Assembly (NCBI GenBank): GCA_034506175.1
Contig: JAPDQB010000044.1
Coordinates: 1 to 53,399 of the forward strand
DNA from: a candidate division KSB1 bacterium
GTDB lineage: Bacteria > Zhuqueibacterota > Zhuqueibacteria > Zhuqueibacterales > Zhuqueibacteraceae
Reading direction: 5' to 3'
Length of the DNA stretch: 53,399 nt
The first letter of the stretch is position 1; every line of letters begins with the position of its first letter. Below the pieces are notes generated by a model, which did no database searches, had not been told where the DNA came from, and saw nothing but the letters and a program-made list of their open reading frames with translations. Below, piece by piece: positions 1-8,472 of this stretch. The translations under genes and the position numbers were made by a program.

Positions 1-133
1 GTTCTGCTTTGAAATAAAAGTAAAAAATGTTGTTCAAAAAAATCATCCTGATAAATTCTAAAGCAACCCGAGCGCAATTCCATTTTCATCATTATGAGTG
101 CCGCCCGGCATGGGCAATTACCACGAAGATGCC

Positions 134-179
134 GTAGCCCAGGCTTCCAGCCTGCATGCAGACAAGATCTCTGCGCTAC
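134..179 (+). repeat. Dispersed structured repeat, copy 1
   Basis: The element begins GTAGC and ends GCTAC. It contains the stem CAGGCT / AGCCTG (140-154) around a TCC loop, followed by an AAGATC block and CTG before the closing arm. It is homologous to 7466-7507, which has the same ends, TCC loop and AAGATC block but a different stem sequence that still pairs. That pattern of compensated change suggests selection on structure. Confidence 0.6.
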
Positions 180-280
180 ATTTTCATCGTGATGGGTGTG
201 CAAACGTACATGACAATTACTCTGGAAAAACTATCCCGGGCCTGCGGCAGGGCAGGCACGACCGCGAAGTTTTTTGCAGC

Positions 281-322
281 GCAAGCTTCCTGCTTGCCTT
301 CGTTTGCAGGCTGGAAGCCTGC
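281..322 (-). repeat. Pair of TCC/GGA-loop hairpins
   Basis: Two adjacent hairpins: GCAAGC-TTCCT-GCTTGC at 281-297 and GCAGGCT-GGA-AGCCTGC at 306-322. On the minus strand the second reads GCAGGCT-TCC-AGCCTGC, the same loop as the repeats at 134-179 and 7466-7507. This is probably an inverted relative of those repeats. Confidence 0.5.
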
Positions 323-341
323 GTTACGTTTGTCCTGATTA

Positions 342-383
342 GAAAAAATTGAGACCGGGACTCTCTGTCCGAGAATCCCGGCC
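342..383 (-). terminator. Rho-independent terminator of the GT operon
   Basis: Read on the minus strand, CCGGGATTCTC pairs with GAGAGTCCCGG (10 of 11 positions) across a short loop, then CTCAATTTTTTCT follows. It lies about 100 nt past the stop codon of the WecG/TagA-type gene, so it probably ends the operon that starts at the sigma-54 promoter near 3641. Confidence 0.75.
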
Positions 384-482
384 TGGCTGTGTGTGGGAGA
401 GGAAGAGCTTCTTGCATCAAAAAAATTTCTCTCATCCCACACGTTGTTCAATTAGGCTTTTCTTTGCTGCCTCTCCACACAC

Positions 483-1259
483 TTAAAAAGCCGGACGCGG
501 CGCGGGTTTTTGCATTCTGGTTTTGAGCCATTGCGCAAAAACCAGCGGAAAGAAAACCGCATCATCGACGAGGTAACGCTTCCAATAACGGCCCGGATTT
601 TCAACGATGCGATACAACCATTCCAGGCCGGCGCGCTGCATCCAGCGCGGCGCGCGCGCGGTGAAGCCCGCCACGTATTCAAACGAGGCGCCGATGCCGA
701 TGCTCACCGGCACGTGCAGTTTGTGCTTATGGCGATGAATCCATTTCTCCTGCTTGGGCGCGCCCAGGCCGACGAAAAGAATGTCGGGCCGCGCTTCGCG
801 AATCATCGCTTCGATTTTTTTGTTCTCCATAAAAGAATTGAAAAAATCGAACGGCGGCGAATAGGTGCCGGCGACTTGCAAAGCCGGATGGCGCTGTTTC
901 AATTTTTCGGCGGCAGCGGCGGCAACCCCGGGCGCCGCGCCGAGAAAAAAGACGCGATAGCCGCGCTGCGCCGCGCGGGCACACAACGCTTCAAAGAGAT
1001 CGGTGCCGTTGACGCGCTCGACCAGCGGCGTGCCCAAAAATTTTGCGGCCCACAACAACGGCACGCCGTCCGGCACCGACAAATCCGCTTCTTCATAAAT
1101 ACGCTTGAACTCCTTGTCCTTGCGCGCTTTGATCAGATGATCGACGTTGGGCGTGATCACCAGACGGGGCTTGCGCTCCACAATAAATTTTTCCACTCTT
1201 GCAACCGTATCCGTCAGGCTGACCCGGTCTACATTGACACCAAGAATTTTAACTCGCAT
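483..1259 (-). CDS. WecG/TagA/CpsF-family glycosyltransferase
   Basis: A 258-residue cytoplasmic or membrane-associated GT26 enzyme. The family moves N-acetylmannosamine, ManNAcA or a similar sugar onto an undecaprenyl-diphosphate-linked acceptor early in repeat-unit assembly. Visible family marks are TPNVDHLIKA near residue 36, the PDGVPLLWA block near 63, and VGLGAPKQEKWIH near 165; length is normal for the family. It is last in an operon with a GT2 (1313-2248) and a GT4 (2262-3599), and a terminator lies downstream. Donor and acceptor cannot be read from sequence. The ATG start has no strong ribosome site. Confidence 0.93.
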   Translation of the reverse strand: MRVKILGVNVDRVSLTDTVARVEKFIVERKPRLVITPNVDHLIKARKDKEFKRIYEEADLSVPDGVPLLWAAKFLGTPLVERVNGTDLFEALCARAAQRGYRVFFLGAAPGVAAAAAEKLKQRHPALQVAGTYSPPFDFFNSFMENKKIEAMIREARPDILFVGLGAPKQEKWIHRHKHKLHVPVSIGIGASFEYVAGFTARAPRWMQRAGLEWLYRIVENPGRYWKRYLVDDAVFFPLVFAQWLKTRMQKPAPRPAF

Positions 1260-1312
1260 GATCTCACGCTCACTCGGTTAAAAACCATTACTCGTCATCA
1301 AGTTGACAATTT

Positions 1313-2248
1313 TCACGTGCGGGAGGCATTGGCTAACGCCATGGTATCGCTGTATCCATTTGCCTCTATCGTAAACCACCGTTTCCAGGGCATGAACATC
1401 TGCTTCAATCGCGCCAGTTGATCGGCGCGCAAAAACTTGACGAACTGGGGGTCGTTGATTCGCGGCTCACGGCGGACGAGCGCCAACAGATAGCCCAACC
1501 CGATCGACAAGCCGATCAGGCCATAAGGCTTTTCGGTCATGCGATACAGGCAGCGCGCCACAACGAAAAGCGGGTGCGAGTTGTAATAATATTCGCCCAT
1601 GCCGGTTTTCATTTTGCCCCAGACGATGCCCTTTGCCGCGCCCATTTGGCGCAAATGAATGACTTTCAATTCGGGATAATTCGCCGTTTCCCAGCCGCGC
1701 ATGCGGCTGCGATACACATCGATCGTATCCCAACCGAGATGCGGCTCCAAACCGCCGATGTCTTCGAGACAAGCCCGGCGATACAATTTGATCGGGCCGA
1801 CCACGAAATTGCGCGCAACTTTTTCTTGCACGAGCTTGCCGTCGGCCTTTTGCAAATACGTCACACCGCTCGCCATGCCCAAGCGCGGACGCCGCGCAAA
1901 TTCCCGCAGCAGCGTTGAAAAATAATCAGCCTCAAATTCCAAATCGCCGTCCATTTTACAAATGAAGTCCGGCGTTTTATACGTGAGCCGTTCATAGCCC
2001 GCATAGAAAGCTTCGACCACGCCCTGCCCGGGCTGGCGGAAGCCGCGATCCTGCCGGCGAATAACTTGAATCCACCGATGTTGGGCGGCGGCAGCCTCGG
2101 CAATTTGAGCCGTATTGTCGGTCGAGCCGTCGTCAACGATAACCCATTCCATGGGTCGGTGCTCCTGCTTCACCACTGAAGCAATCGTGCGCGACAAATA
2201 TTTCGCTTCGTTGCGCACCGGCGAGATGATTGAATATGTGCCTGACAT
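1313..2248 (-). CDS. Family 2 glycosyltransferase
   Basis: A 311-residue GT-A fold enzyme. The N-terminus carries SPVRNEAKYLSRTI, the nucleotide-binding VDDGSTDNT and the metal-binding CKMDGDLEF motif; the C-terminal part has one or two weak hydrophobic stretches (YGLIGLSIGLGYLLAL), suggesting membrane association. I chose the ATG at 2248 because AAGGAG sits 5 nt before it; a start 7 codons upstream would have no ribosome site. The GT4 gene ends 13 nt upstream, so the two are co-transcribed. It probably adds one sugar of the repeat unit; the donor is unknown. Confidence 0.92.
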   Translation of the reverse strand: MSGTYSIISPVRNEAKYLSRTIASVVKQEHRPMEWVIVDDGSTDNTAQIAEAAAAQHRWIQVIRRQDRGFRQPGQGVVEAFYAGYERLTYKTPDFICKMDGDLEFEADYFSTLLREFARRPRLGMASGVTYLQKADGKLVQEKVARNFVVGPIKLYRRACLEDIGGLEPHLGWDTIDVYRSRMRGWETANYPELKVIHLRQMGAAKGIVWGKMKTGMGEYYYNSHPLFVVARCLYRMTEKPYGLIGLSIGLGYLLALVRREPRINDPQFVKFLRADQLARLKQMFMPWKRWFTIEANGYSDTMALANASRT

Positions 2249-2261
2249 GTTTTCTCCTTCG

Positions 2262-3599
2262 TTACGCAAATTGCAGCGTCAGCGTCCCGGCAAAAACTTT
2301 TCTCCGCCACGCAGAAACACGCCCGCTCAACGAAGCCGAGTCAAATAAATCGGTTTCGCTGGAGTTGCGGCCGTCCTCGTTTCCGGCAACCTGCCGCAGA
2401 ATGTTTTGCAGCAATTTTTCGGTGTTGGCGGCGAGGTCGTGATAAATTTCAATGTGCCGCCGGCCTTCCGCCGCCAATTCTTGGCGCAGCTTTTCGTCCA
2501 CGATCAAGCGGCAGATGGCTTGCGCCAGGGCTTCATGATTTGCCGGCGGGACCAGCAACCCGGTCTGCTCGTGTTGAACCAATTCGGGAATTCCGGAGAG
2601 GTTGGTGGAAATCACCGGCACTTGCATGGCCATGGCTTCCATCAGCGTCGTCGGAATGCCGTCGCGATCGCCGCCGGAATCGAGCACGCACGGCATCACG
2701 AAGAGGTCGGCGCGCTGCAAAAATTTTTTCACCTCTGTTTGCGCGCCGAGCAAATTGACTTTGTCTTGCAGATTGCCCGCTGCGATCGCGGCCTGCAATG
2801 CCGCGCGTTCCGGGCCTTCGCCAACGATCCAGCAGCGAAAATTGATGCCGCGCAGCGCAAGAATTTCGCAGGCGCGAATGAGATGAATAAAACCTTTTTT
2901 CGGCACCAGACGGCCAATCGCCAGAATCAGCGGCGATTCTTCGCGCGTTTCGGTCGAGTGGCGCGGGCGAAAATGCGCCAAATCCACGGCGACGCGCTGC
3001 ACGCGCAGCTTCGCCGCATTCTCCACGGGAAAATTTTCAATGATATAATCCCGATTGCAGGACGAAATCGTCAGCGGCAATTGGGCGGCGGCAATTTTCA
3101 CTTCGAGCATCAGCGGGTCGGAATAAATATCCTGCGCGTGGCTGGTGAATCCGAAGGGAATTCCGCTCACGGCGCTGGCGGCCATCGCCACGCTGGACGG
3201 GCCGTTGGCAAAATGCGCGTGAATGTATTCGACGCCGCGCTGCTTGCAGAGATGCGCCAGATAAACACCTTCGAGAAAATGCAGCACGAAGCGTTTTTTG
3301 CCGCTAAAGCCGCGCGGCGCACGTTGCCAAAACAATTTGAGGGCGTCAAAGAACTCGGCCGGACGTGTGGTGGCAAATTTCAACATGCCGGCGAAAAACT
3401 GCGCCGGATGTGGCGGCCATAAATAGGTGGTCTCTTTCAAAAAATGTTCCGCATCCGGCGGCAGTGGCTCTTGCATCGGCCGATGAATCGAGAAGCAAAG
3501 CACCTCCGCGCCCTGCCGGCGCAATTCATTGACCTCGCGAAATACAAAGGTCTCGGATAATTTTGGAAAGCGGCTGACAATATATGCCATTCGAATCAT
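2262..3599 (-). CDS. Family 4 glycosyltransferase
   Basis: A 445-residue GT-B fold enzyme. The N-terminal Rossmann domain opens with YIVSRFPKLSETFV and includes IHAHFANGPSS. The C-terminal domain has AIGRLVPKKG, GEGPER and the retaining-GT motif GIPTTLMEAMAM followed by PVISTNLSGIPELV. It resembles colanic-acid-type sugar transferases. It is first gene after the sigma-54 promoter at 3641-3655, with a predicted 5' UTR of about 30 nt and GAGGG 7 nt before the ATG. The last 40 residues (NEDGRNSSETDL onward) are not typical of the family and may be a lineage-specific tail. Confidence 0.93.
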   Translation of the reverse strand: MIRMAYIVSRFPKLSETFVFREVNELRRQGAEVLCFSIHRPMQEPLPPDAEHFLKETTYLWPPHPAQFFAGMLKFATTRPAEFFDALKLFWQRAPRGFSGKKRFVLHFLEGVYLAHLCKQRGVEYIHAHFANGPSSVAMAASAVSGIPFGFTSHAQDIYSDPLMLEVKIAAAQLPLTISSCNRDYIIENFPVENAAKLRVQRVAVDLAHFRPRHSTETREESPLILAIGRLVPKKGFIHLIRACEILALRGINFRCWIVGEGPERAALQAAIAAGNLQDKVNLLGAQTEVKKFLQRADLFVMPCVLDSGGDRDGIPTTLMEAMAMQVPVISTNLSGIPELVQHEQTGLLVPPANHEALAQAICRLIVDEKLRQELAAEGRRHIEIYHDLAANTEKLLQNILRQVAGNEDGRNSSETDLFDSASLSGRVSAWRRKVFAGTLTLQFA

Positions 3600-3640
3600 G
3601 ATATTTCCCTCTCACTGTTTTGCAACTGCGATAACTTTAA

Positions 3641-3655
3641 GCAAGCACAATGCCA
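3641..3655 (-). promoter_or_regulatory. Predicted sigma-54 promoter, GT operon
   Basis: The minus strand reads TGGCATTGTGCTTGC: GG, exactly 10 nt, then GC, with a TTGGCA -24 element and a TTGCTT -12 element, close to the consensus TGGCAC-N5-TTGCW. Expected transcription start is near 3629, about 30 nt before the ATG at 3599. Two further boxes upstream are shared with the promoter at 14133-14147. A sigma-54 enhancer-binding regulator is encoded at 34697-36163. Confidence 0.8.
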
Positions 3656-3687
3656 AAAAATTTTCTGCCACTGTCCGGCACATCTAA

Positions 3688-3700
3688 GCCTGTAACCGCT
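3688..3700 (-). promoter_or_regulatory. Shared proximal box of the sigma-54 promoter
   Basis: The minus strand reads AGCGGTTACAGGC. The other sigma-54 promoter carries AGCGATTACAAGC at 14179-14191. The distance from the -12 GC to the box is 47 bp here and 46 bp there. The conservation and fixed spacing suggest a protein-binding site such as an enhancer half-site or a bending-protein site. That function is inferred. Confidence 0.55.
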
Positions 3701-3747
3701 GGATTTAAAGCGCAAGCGACGTCGCGGAAGAAAATTTTCCGGCATAT

Positions 3748-3765
3748 CGTAACATTTCATTCCAC
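3748..3765 (-). promoter_or_regulatory. Shared distal box, likely enhancer site
   Basis: The minus strand reads GTGGAATGAAATGTTACG and matches 17 of 18 bases with GTGAAATGAAATGTTACG at 14250-14267. It lies 107 bp upstream of the -12 element here and 117 bp at the other promoter, a difference of one helical turn. Both positions are typical for sigma-54 upstream activating sequences. A weak dyad (CATTTCA 3753-3759 / TGAAATG 3781-3787) overlaps it here. Confidence 0.6.
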
Positions 3766-3915
3766 AACATTTGATTGCGGTGAAATGAAGCGTGACAAAT
3801 CGGAACGTCCGTGGTGATTGAAAGTTTATTTTGTCTGGCATGAATGACAAATCCCGTCTTTACGCAATTCACAAATAAGAATGGTAAACCTCATTAAAAA
3901 AAATTTGATACAAAA

Positions 3916-5346
3916 ATGGATACGCTGATGATAACGAATTTTTTTTCCAAGATCATCGGCCTGGGATTTGGCTTAGCGGCTTTGGCCCATAGCCAGGCGG
4001 CCGTCACGATCGATGGCGGCATGACGTTTCAAACCATTCACGGCTGGGGCGGCAATACCTATGGCTGGCTCGATCACGGCTGGAACGGCTGGGATGACGA
4101 GCGCGTTTACGAGATCGCTTTCAACGAGCTGGGTACGACGCATCTGCGCATGGTGACGGAATTCGAATGCTGGGAGCCGGAGAACGACGACGGCGATCCC
4201 GAGCATTTCAATTGGGCGTACTTTCAGTCGCGCTTTCAGCAATCCGACACCAAAGCCCTGCTGGTGCAAAGCGATTTCAACATGATGAACAAGATCGTCA
4301 ACACGTTCAAAAAAAAGTTGATGATCGGCATTTGGAACGTGCCGAATTGGATGGTGCGCGACCCCGCACGGAAAGATCATCGCGATTTGCCTGACGACAA
4401 ACATGCCGAATTTGCCGAATCGGCGGCGGCTTATTTGTTGTGGGCGAAAAATCAACGCGGCATTCACATTCCCGAAATCGTCCTGGCCAATGAGCCGGAT
4501 GGAACGTATCTGGAATATTCGCCGGCGGAGCTGCGTGATTTGATCAAAACCGTCGGCGCGAAATTCAAACGCGAGGGCATCACGACGAAAATTGTGGCGC
4601 CCGATCTGGCTTCGCCTTATTTTGCGCCGGAGCAATGGGTGACGACGCTGCTGGCGGACTCGACCGCGGCTTCCTATCTCAGCGCGATTTCTTATCACAC
4701 CTATTACGTCGACGGCGGGCCGGATCAATGGAATGCGAAATTTGCCAAAATCGCCGAGCTGGCCGCTGAGAAAAAATTGCCGGTTTATTACACCGAAGTC
4801 GGCACGACGCCGTGGTACATCCCCAACACCGGGTGGAGCTGGGCTTTCGATTGCATGCAAATGTGGCACAACATTCTCACGCACGGCAACGCCGGCGTGG
4901 GTTTTCAATGGGCGCTGCTGGGGCGGGATTACGCCGTGAACGCCGACGCCAGCCGCAATCCGATTTTTTATGCGCTGGAACAATATTTCCATCACATCCC
5001 CGCCGGCGCGGTGCGTCTCGCGGCCTATTCGAATCATCGCGATCTTTTGGCGAGCGCGTTCAAACACGCCGGCAAGCAAAGCGCCCAGCTCGTCTTCATC
5101 AACCGTTCCCCCGCAATTTTGGAGGTGAGCGTCACTTTAAAAAATTTGAATCTGCAAGCTCTCGAAGCCTGTCGCACTTCGGCAAGCGAAAAACATGTTT
5201 CCATTGCCGGCTATCGCGCCGTGAATCAGAATTTTCGCTTGACCATCCCTCCGATTTCGATCATGACGCTGGTGGGAACGATCATAACAGCAAAAGATGC
5301 CGCTCCGCCGGCGCCGCCAAATGGCGTGACGATCAAGGAGAATTGA
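3916..5346 (+). CDS. Secreted GH30-like glycoside hydrolase
   Basis: A 476-residue protein with a signal peptide (about 1-28, cleavage after AHSQA) and a GH-A clan TIM barrel. The opening FQTIHGWGGNTYG and the acid/base NEPDG (Glu193) and nucleophile YYTEVGTT (Glu294) fit family GH30. A small beta-sandwich follows the barrel, as usual in GH30. It probably hydrolyses a beta-linked polysaccharide outside the cytoplasm, perhaps the product of this locus. The C-terminus stops at APPAPPNGVTIKEN, which reads like the first strand of a fibronectin-III domain cut short; no sorting domain is present. It is divergent from the GT operon. The start could also be the ATG at 3928. Confidence 0.85.
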   Translation: MDTLMITNFFSKIIGLGFGLAALAHSQAAVTIDGGMTFQTIHGWGGNTYGWLDHGWNGWDDERVYEIAFNELGTTHLRMVTEFECWEPENDDGDPEHFNWAYFQSRFQQSDTKALLVQSDFNMMNKIVNTFKKKLMIGIWNVPNWMVRDPARKDHRDLPDDKHAEFAESAAAYLLWAKNQRGIHIPEIVLANEPDGTYLEYSPAELRDLIKTVGAKFKREGITTKIVAPDLASPYFAPEQWVTTLLADSTAASYLSAISYHTYYVDGGPDQWNAKFAKIAELAAEKKLPVYYTEVGTTPWYIPNTGWSWAFDCMQMWHNILTHGNAGVGFQWALLGRDYAVNADASRNPIFYALEQYFHHIPAGAVRLAAYSNHRDLLASAFKHAGKQSAQLVFINRSPAILEVSVTLKNLNLQALEACRTSASEKHVSIAGYRAVNQNFRLTIPPISIMTLVGTIITAKDAAPPAPPNGVTIKEN

Positions 5347-5364
5347 AACGTTCAAATTTTCCCT

Positions 5365-6022
5365 TTAAAAACCAGGCTGCCTTACATCATAAATTTGCAG
5401 CCTCACCTGAGCCGCTTCGGGAATCGCAAACGAAATGGCCGTGCTCGGATTTCCCGCGAAGCGGGGGATCTGCGAAAACGGGTTGGGGTAGTTCTGCGCC
5501 AGCTCGAACGAGGTGATCGCCGCAGCGGGTTGGGCCTCGCCGGCCGCGCGCCTCCGAAAAACTTTCCTTGGTTAAAGAGCCGGTAGATTGATGCGACAAG
5601 ACCGTGGCGTACTCTCCAACCACAATCTCCCTCGCCGTGATGGAGCCTTTAAACAAGACTCTTTTCTTAAGCTCGACTTTATTTCTCGGCGCCACAATCG
5701 ATCCCAGAATCTTCGCGCCTTCTTCGACGGCGACGTCACGCAGGCAATAGAATGCTATCTGGGCGCTGCCATTGTCGCCGGACGGTGTGAGCTTGACGGC
5801 GGTGTTCTTGTCGAAAGATAATTTATCGACAGCATGAATCGTCACCGCACCGCTGGCGGTGTCGATGGCAAGCACGGTCTTGTCTTTCAATTCCAAACAT
5901 TGTCCGCAGGTCAGGGGGAGATCGATTTTGGTATTTTGAAATGGCGTGCTCGCAAGGTGAGAGATAAAAGCAGAGAGGGCAAGAAAGAGAAAGAAACAAG
6001 AACAGGGCACGGAATAAATCAC
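5365..6022 (-). pseudogene. Broken secreted protein with sorting domain
   Basis: The N-terminal frame (from 6022) has a hydrophobic leader and a body with APRNKVELKKRVLFKG and ITAREIVVGEYA, a pattern seen in choice-of-anchor surface proteins. That frame runs on to 5387 as low-complexity sequence. From about 5545 another frame encodes FELAQNYPNPFSQIPRFAG followed by FAIPEAAQVRLQIYDV, a type IX sorting domain, and stops at 5365 after only RQPGF. So there is an indel near the A5 run at 5557-5561, and the last half of the sorting domain is missing. The true start is also unclear, since an overlapping frame from 6071 has a more basic leader. An assembly error could explain the frameshift but not the missing end. 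Confidence 0.7.
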
Positions 6023-6063
6023 GCCACGCCGTGCCCTGCGTCCCGATGTAAATTTTCATTGAC

Positions 6064-7377
6064 TCATCCATGACGCGAAGCCATCACCGGCGCTGCGCTG
6101 ATGTTTTGTGGTGATGAAAAGCTTGGCGCGGCTTTGCGAGAAAACAGACCATCCCAAATCGTTTCGAGCTTGAAGCCGATTCGTCTTTTAATGTCGGCCA
6201 GGAACGGCATCGGATCAGACCAGGAAAAAACCGCATGCGCTTTGGGACCGCGCACCGAATACCACCATTGCTTGAGCGTCAGATCGCCGCGCTCCCAATA
6301 AATGCGCGCCGAGCGCAAATCTTCGAGCAAATTAATCCACTTGACGCCGATATACTTCTGCGTCCGGTTTTCCGGCAGCGGCAGACCGGCTTGATGGCAA
6401 TACATCGTCGACAACAACTCGACGCCGCAGGCCTCGGCAAGCGCCGATCTTCCCGTCGGCCGTCCGATGTTCGGCTCGATAATGTAGTGCGCGCCGGTGC
6501 GGGCGTCGCGTTTCATTTCCAAATAACCCAACCCGTGCCAATTTTCCTTTTTGAAGAGCTGCAGCGCCGTATTCAACACCACATCATTGCGGCATTCTTC
6601 GCCCAGGCTGGTGCTGCCGGTTTCCGGCGGCCATTGCCGCAGCTTGCGGGCGGTGAACGTTACCAACGGCTCGGCGTTCGCATCAAAATAGCAATTGCAT
6701 GAATACAAATTGGAATCCGGCCCCGGAATCCATTCCTGCGCGATTAAAATATCGGCCCAACCGCAGCATTGATCGTACGTGCGCAAAAATTCCTCGGCGC
6801 CGGCGAGTTTGTAGGCTTTGATCGTGGTATGTTTTTCCCAAATCGCGGTTTTCATCGGCGGCTTCAAAATACAGGGGAAATTCAATTCCGTCGCCGCTTG
6901 CGCCGCCTCGGTGCGGTTGCGCAGCAAAAATGTTTTGGGAATGGGCAGCTTTTCCTTTAGGGCATATTCCAGAAAACTGAGCTTGTTCATCAGCTTTTCC
7001 ACGACCTCGGGTTGCGGCAACGCGATATGGTAATAAGGCGCCAGCGCTTCGCGATGCCTGGAGATGCGCAAGACACAGATATCCGTGCTGGGAAACAAAA
7101 CCGCCTTTTGCTCAAACTCCCTTCCCAGTTTCACCAGGCCTTCGATGAACTCGTCGCGCTCGGTGTCCAGATACAAAATTTTTTCGCAAACGTTGGTGCG
7201 GCAAAAAAACAGATGCTGGTGCCTGGCGACCGCGATGACGGGAATGCCTCGCTTCGCCAGAATATGTGCCGCTTGAAAACCGGGGTAATCATCCAAACCC
7301 GCGATCACGGCATACGGGAGGGGTTTTTTATTTTGATGAAATTGCATGATAGTACCGTTTTGTATTTCAACATTCAT
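6064..7377 (-). CDS. ATP-grasp family ligase
   Basis: About 437 residues, related to carboxylate-amine/thiol ligases of the carbamoyl-phosphate-synthase type. An N-terminal Rossmann-like domain (AVIAGLDDYPGFQAAHIL, then VLFPSTDICV) precedes the ATP-grasp fold, with PCILKPPM as the first ATP lysine region, AQEWIPG, LGYLEMKRD and the metal-binding end YIIEPNIGRPTGRS. Such enzymes join a carboxylate to an amine through an acyl phosphate. It follows the PEP mutase gene by 182 nt that contain a structured repeat. I chose the ATG at 7377 (AAGG upstream); an in-frame TTG at 7437 and ATG at 7347 are alternatives. A role in amidating or conjugating a phosphonate is inferred from context. Confidence 0.88.
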   Translation of the reverse strand: MNVEIQNGTIMQFHQNKKPLPYAVIAGLDDYPGFQAAHILAKRGIPVIAVARHQHLFFCRTNVCEKILYLDTERDEFIEGLVKLGREFEQKAVLFPSTDICVLRISRHREALAPYYHIALPQPEVVEKLMNKLSFLEYALKEKLPIPKTFLLRNRTEAAQAATELNFPCILKPPMKTAIWEKHTTIKAYKLAGAEEFLRTYDQCCGWADILIAQEWIPGPDSNLYSCNCYFDANAEPLVTFTARKLRQWPPETGSTSLGEECRNDVVLNTALQLFKKENWHGLGYLEMKRDARTGAHYIIEPNIGRPTGRSALAEACGVELLSTMYCHQAGLPLPENRTQKYIGVKWINLLEDLRSARIYWERGDLTLKQWWYSVRGPKAHAVFSWSDPMPFLADIKRRIGFKLETIWDGLFSRKAAPSFSSPQNISAAPVMASRHG

Positions 7378-7452
7378 GTTGAAACCTTTTTCAACTCGAC
7401 ATTTTCCTGTTAAACACCATGAGAAATGGATCGTCAATCTAATGCCTCACTT

Positions 7453-7516
7453 ACGGGTGGCAAACGTAGCGCAGCCATCCTGGCTGCAGTCAAGATCCCT
7501 GTGCTACTCCACCCGT
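7453..7516 (+). repeat. Dispersed structured repeat, copy 2
   Basis: A nested inverted structure: outer arms ACGGGTGG (7453-7460) / CCACCCGT (7509-7516), a middle pair GTAGC (7466-7470) / GCTAC (7503-7507), and an inner stem GCAGCCA-TCC-TGGCTGC (7471-7487). The middle and inner parts are homologous to 134-179, with different but still complementary stem bases. It lies between the PEP mutase and ATP-grasp genes, so it would be in their transcript and could act there as an RNA structure. Confidence 0.6.
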
Positions 7517-7559
7517 CACTGGGGGATTACCGTCAATTTCTTGCAACATGAATGTTGCA

Positions 7560-8462
7560 TTACGCTGCCTTGCGCCAATAATATTCCCTCTTCGGCAAAT
7601 AATATTCCTCCGCAGCCTGCAATTCCTTGACGTTTTGCAGGCGAAAAATTTCCTTGACCGGTACGATCTCGTCTTCAACCGCGACCAACGAGCGCGCGCG
7701 CATGATCTTGGCGGCGGTTTCCTGCATTGTGCGAATGCTCGAGCGCAGCAGATGATTCGCCCAAATGATGACGCTGATGCCGGCCTCTTCAAAGACGCGC
7801 GTCGGCGTTTTATAATACATCGTCGGCACGATCACCACCGGACAGGTGTTTTTCCATTCCCGCGCGAAGGCGAGGACTTCATCCGCCGTCGATTTTTTGC
7901 TGTGAATCAAAAGCGCGTCGGCGCCGGCGCGATGATACGCTTCAGCGCGCCGCAATGCTTCTTTCATGCCCAAACCGGCGATCAACGCCTCGATCCGGGC
8001 GACGACGCAAAAATCCGCATCCTGCTGCGTGTCTTTCGCAGCTTTGATCTTGCCGCAAAACTCATCGACATCGGCCAGCTCCTGGTCCTCGCCATTGATG
8101 AAGGAATTGGTTTTCGGAAAGATTTTGTCTTCGAGGCACATCGCCGCGATGCCGCGCTGCTCGAGCTTGCGCACCAGCCGGCGCACGTTGTTGAAATTGC
8201 CGTAGCCGGTGTCCGCATCCAGCAAAATCGGAATGTTCGTCGCATCGCTCATGAACTCGATGACTTCCAACACCTGCGTCCAGCTTGCTTCGTTGTTATC
8301 GCGAACGCCCAGGGAAGCTGAAATCGACAGGCCGCTCGCCCAAATTCCCTTGAAACCGGTTTCTTCCACAATCTTCGCACTCAAGCCGTTGTGCGCCTCC
8401 AGCAAAAACTCGGCTTCCGGCGAGCGCAACAAATTCTTAAACTGCTCGGTTTTCCTCATCAT
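7560..8462 (-). CDS. pepM: Phosphoenolpyruvate mutase
   Basis: A 300-residue member of the isocitrate lyase/PEP mutase superfamily. It interconverts phosphoenolpyruvate and phosphonopyruvate, the entry step of nearly all C-P bond synthesis. LLDADTGYGN (80-89) supplies the Mg-binding Asp residues. EDKIFPKTNS (111-120) matches the EDKxxxxxNS loop that separates PEP mutases from isocitrate and methylisocitrate lyases. I chose the ATG at 8462 because AGGAG lies 7 nt upstream; 8459 is possible. It starts 10 nt after the hydroxyacid dehydrogenase gene ends. No phosphonopyruvate decarboxylase or AEP transaminase is in the window, so how the unfavourable equilibrium is pulled forward is open; the neighbouring dehydrogenase is the obvious candidate. 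Confidence 0.93.
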   Translation of the reverse strand: MMRKTEQFKNLLRSPEAEFLLEAHNGLSAKIVEETGFKGIWASGLSISASLGVRDNNEASWTQVLEVIEFMSDATNIPILLDADTGYGNFNNVRRLVRKLEQRGIAAMCLEDKIFPKTNSFINGEDQELADVDEFCGKIKAAKDTQQDADFCVVARIEALIAGLGMKEALRRAEAYHRAGADALLIHSKKSTADEVLAFAREWKNTCPVVIVPTMYYKTPTRVFEEAGISVIIWANHLLRSSIRTMQETAAKIMRARSLVAVEDEIVPVKEIFRLQNVKELQAAEEYYLPKREYYWRKAA

Positions 8463-8472
8463 AATAATTCTC

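Larger units (their letters stand above)
1..482. other. Intergenic region with repeats and a terminator
   Basis: No convincing gene lies here. The first 110 bases are A/T-rich. From about 134 to 322 there are several short stem-loops whose loops carry TCC or GGA (see the repeat entries), and 342-383 holds a terminator for the minus-strand genes that end at 483. Short open frames on both strands here run across the stem-loops and show no protein-like composition. Confidence 0.6.

Noticed and set aside
510..1421. Long plus-strand frames opposite minus-strand genes (also at 2406-3422, 9733-10740, 20574-21623, 25645-27750 and elsewhere)
   Set aside because: Arg/His/Gln/Phe-rich shadow frames produced by GC-rich third positions of real genes on the other strand.
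3596..3850. 84-codon minus-strand frame upstream of the GT4 gene
   Set aside because: It crosses the sigma-54 promoter and its upstream boxes, is rich in Cys, Arg and Lys without any protein pattern, and has no ribosome site.
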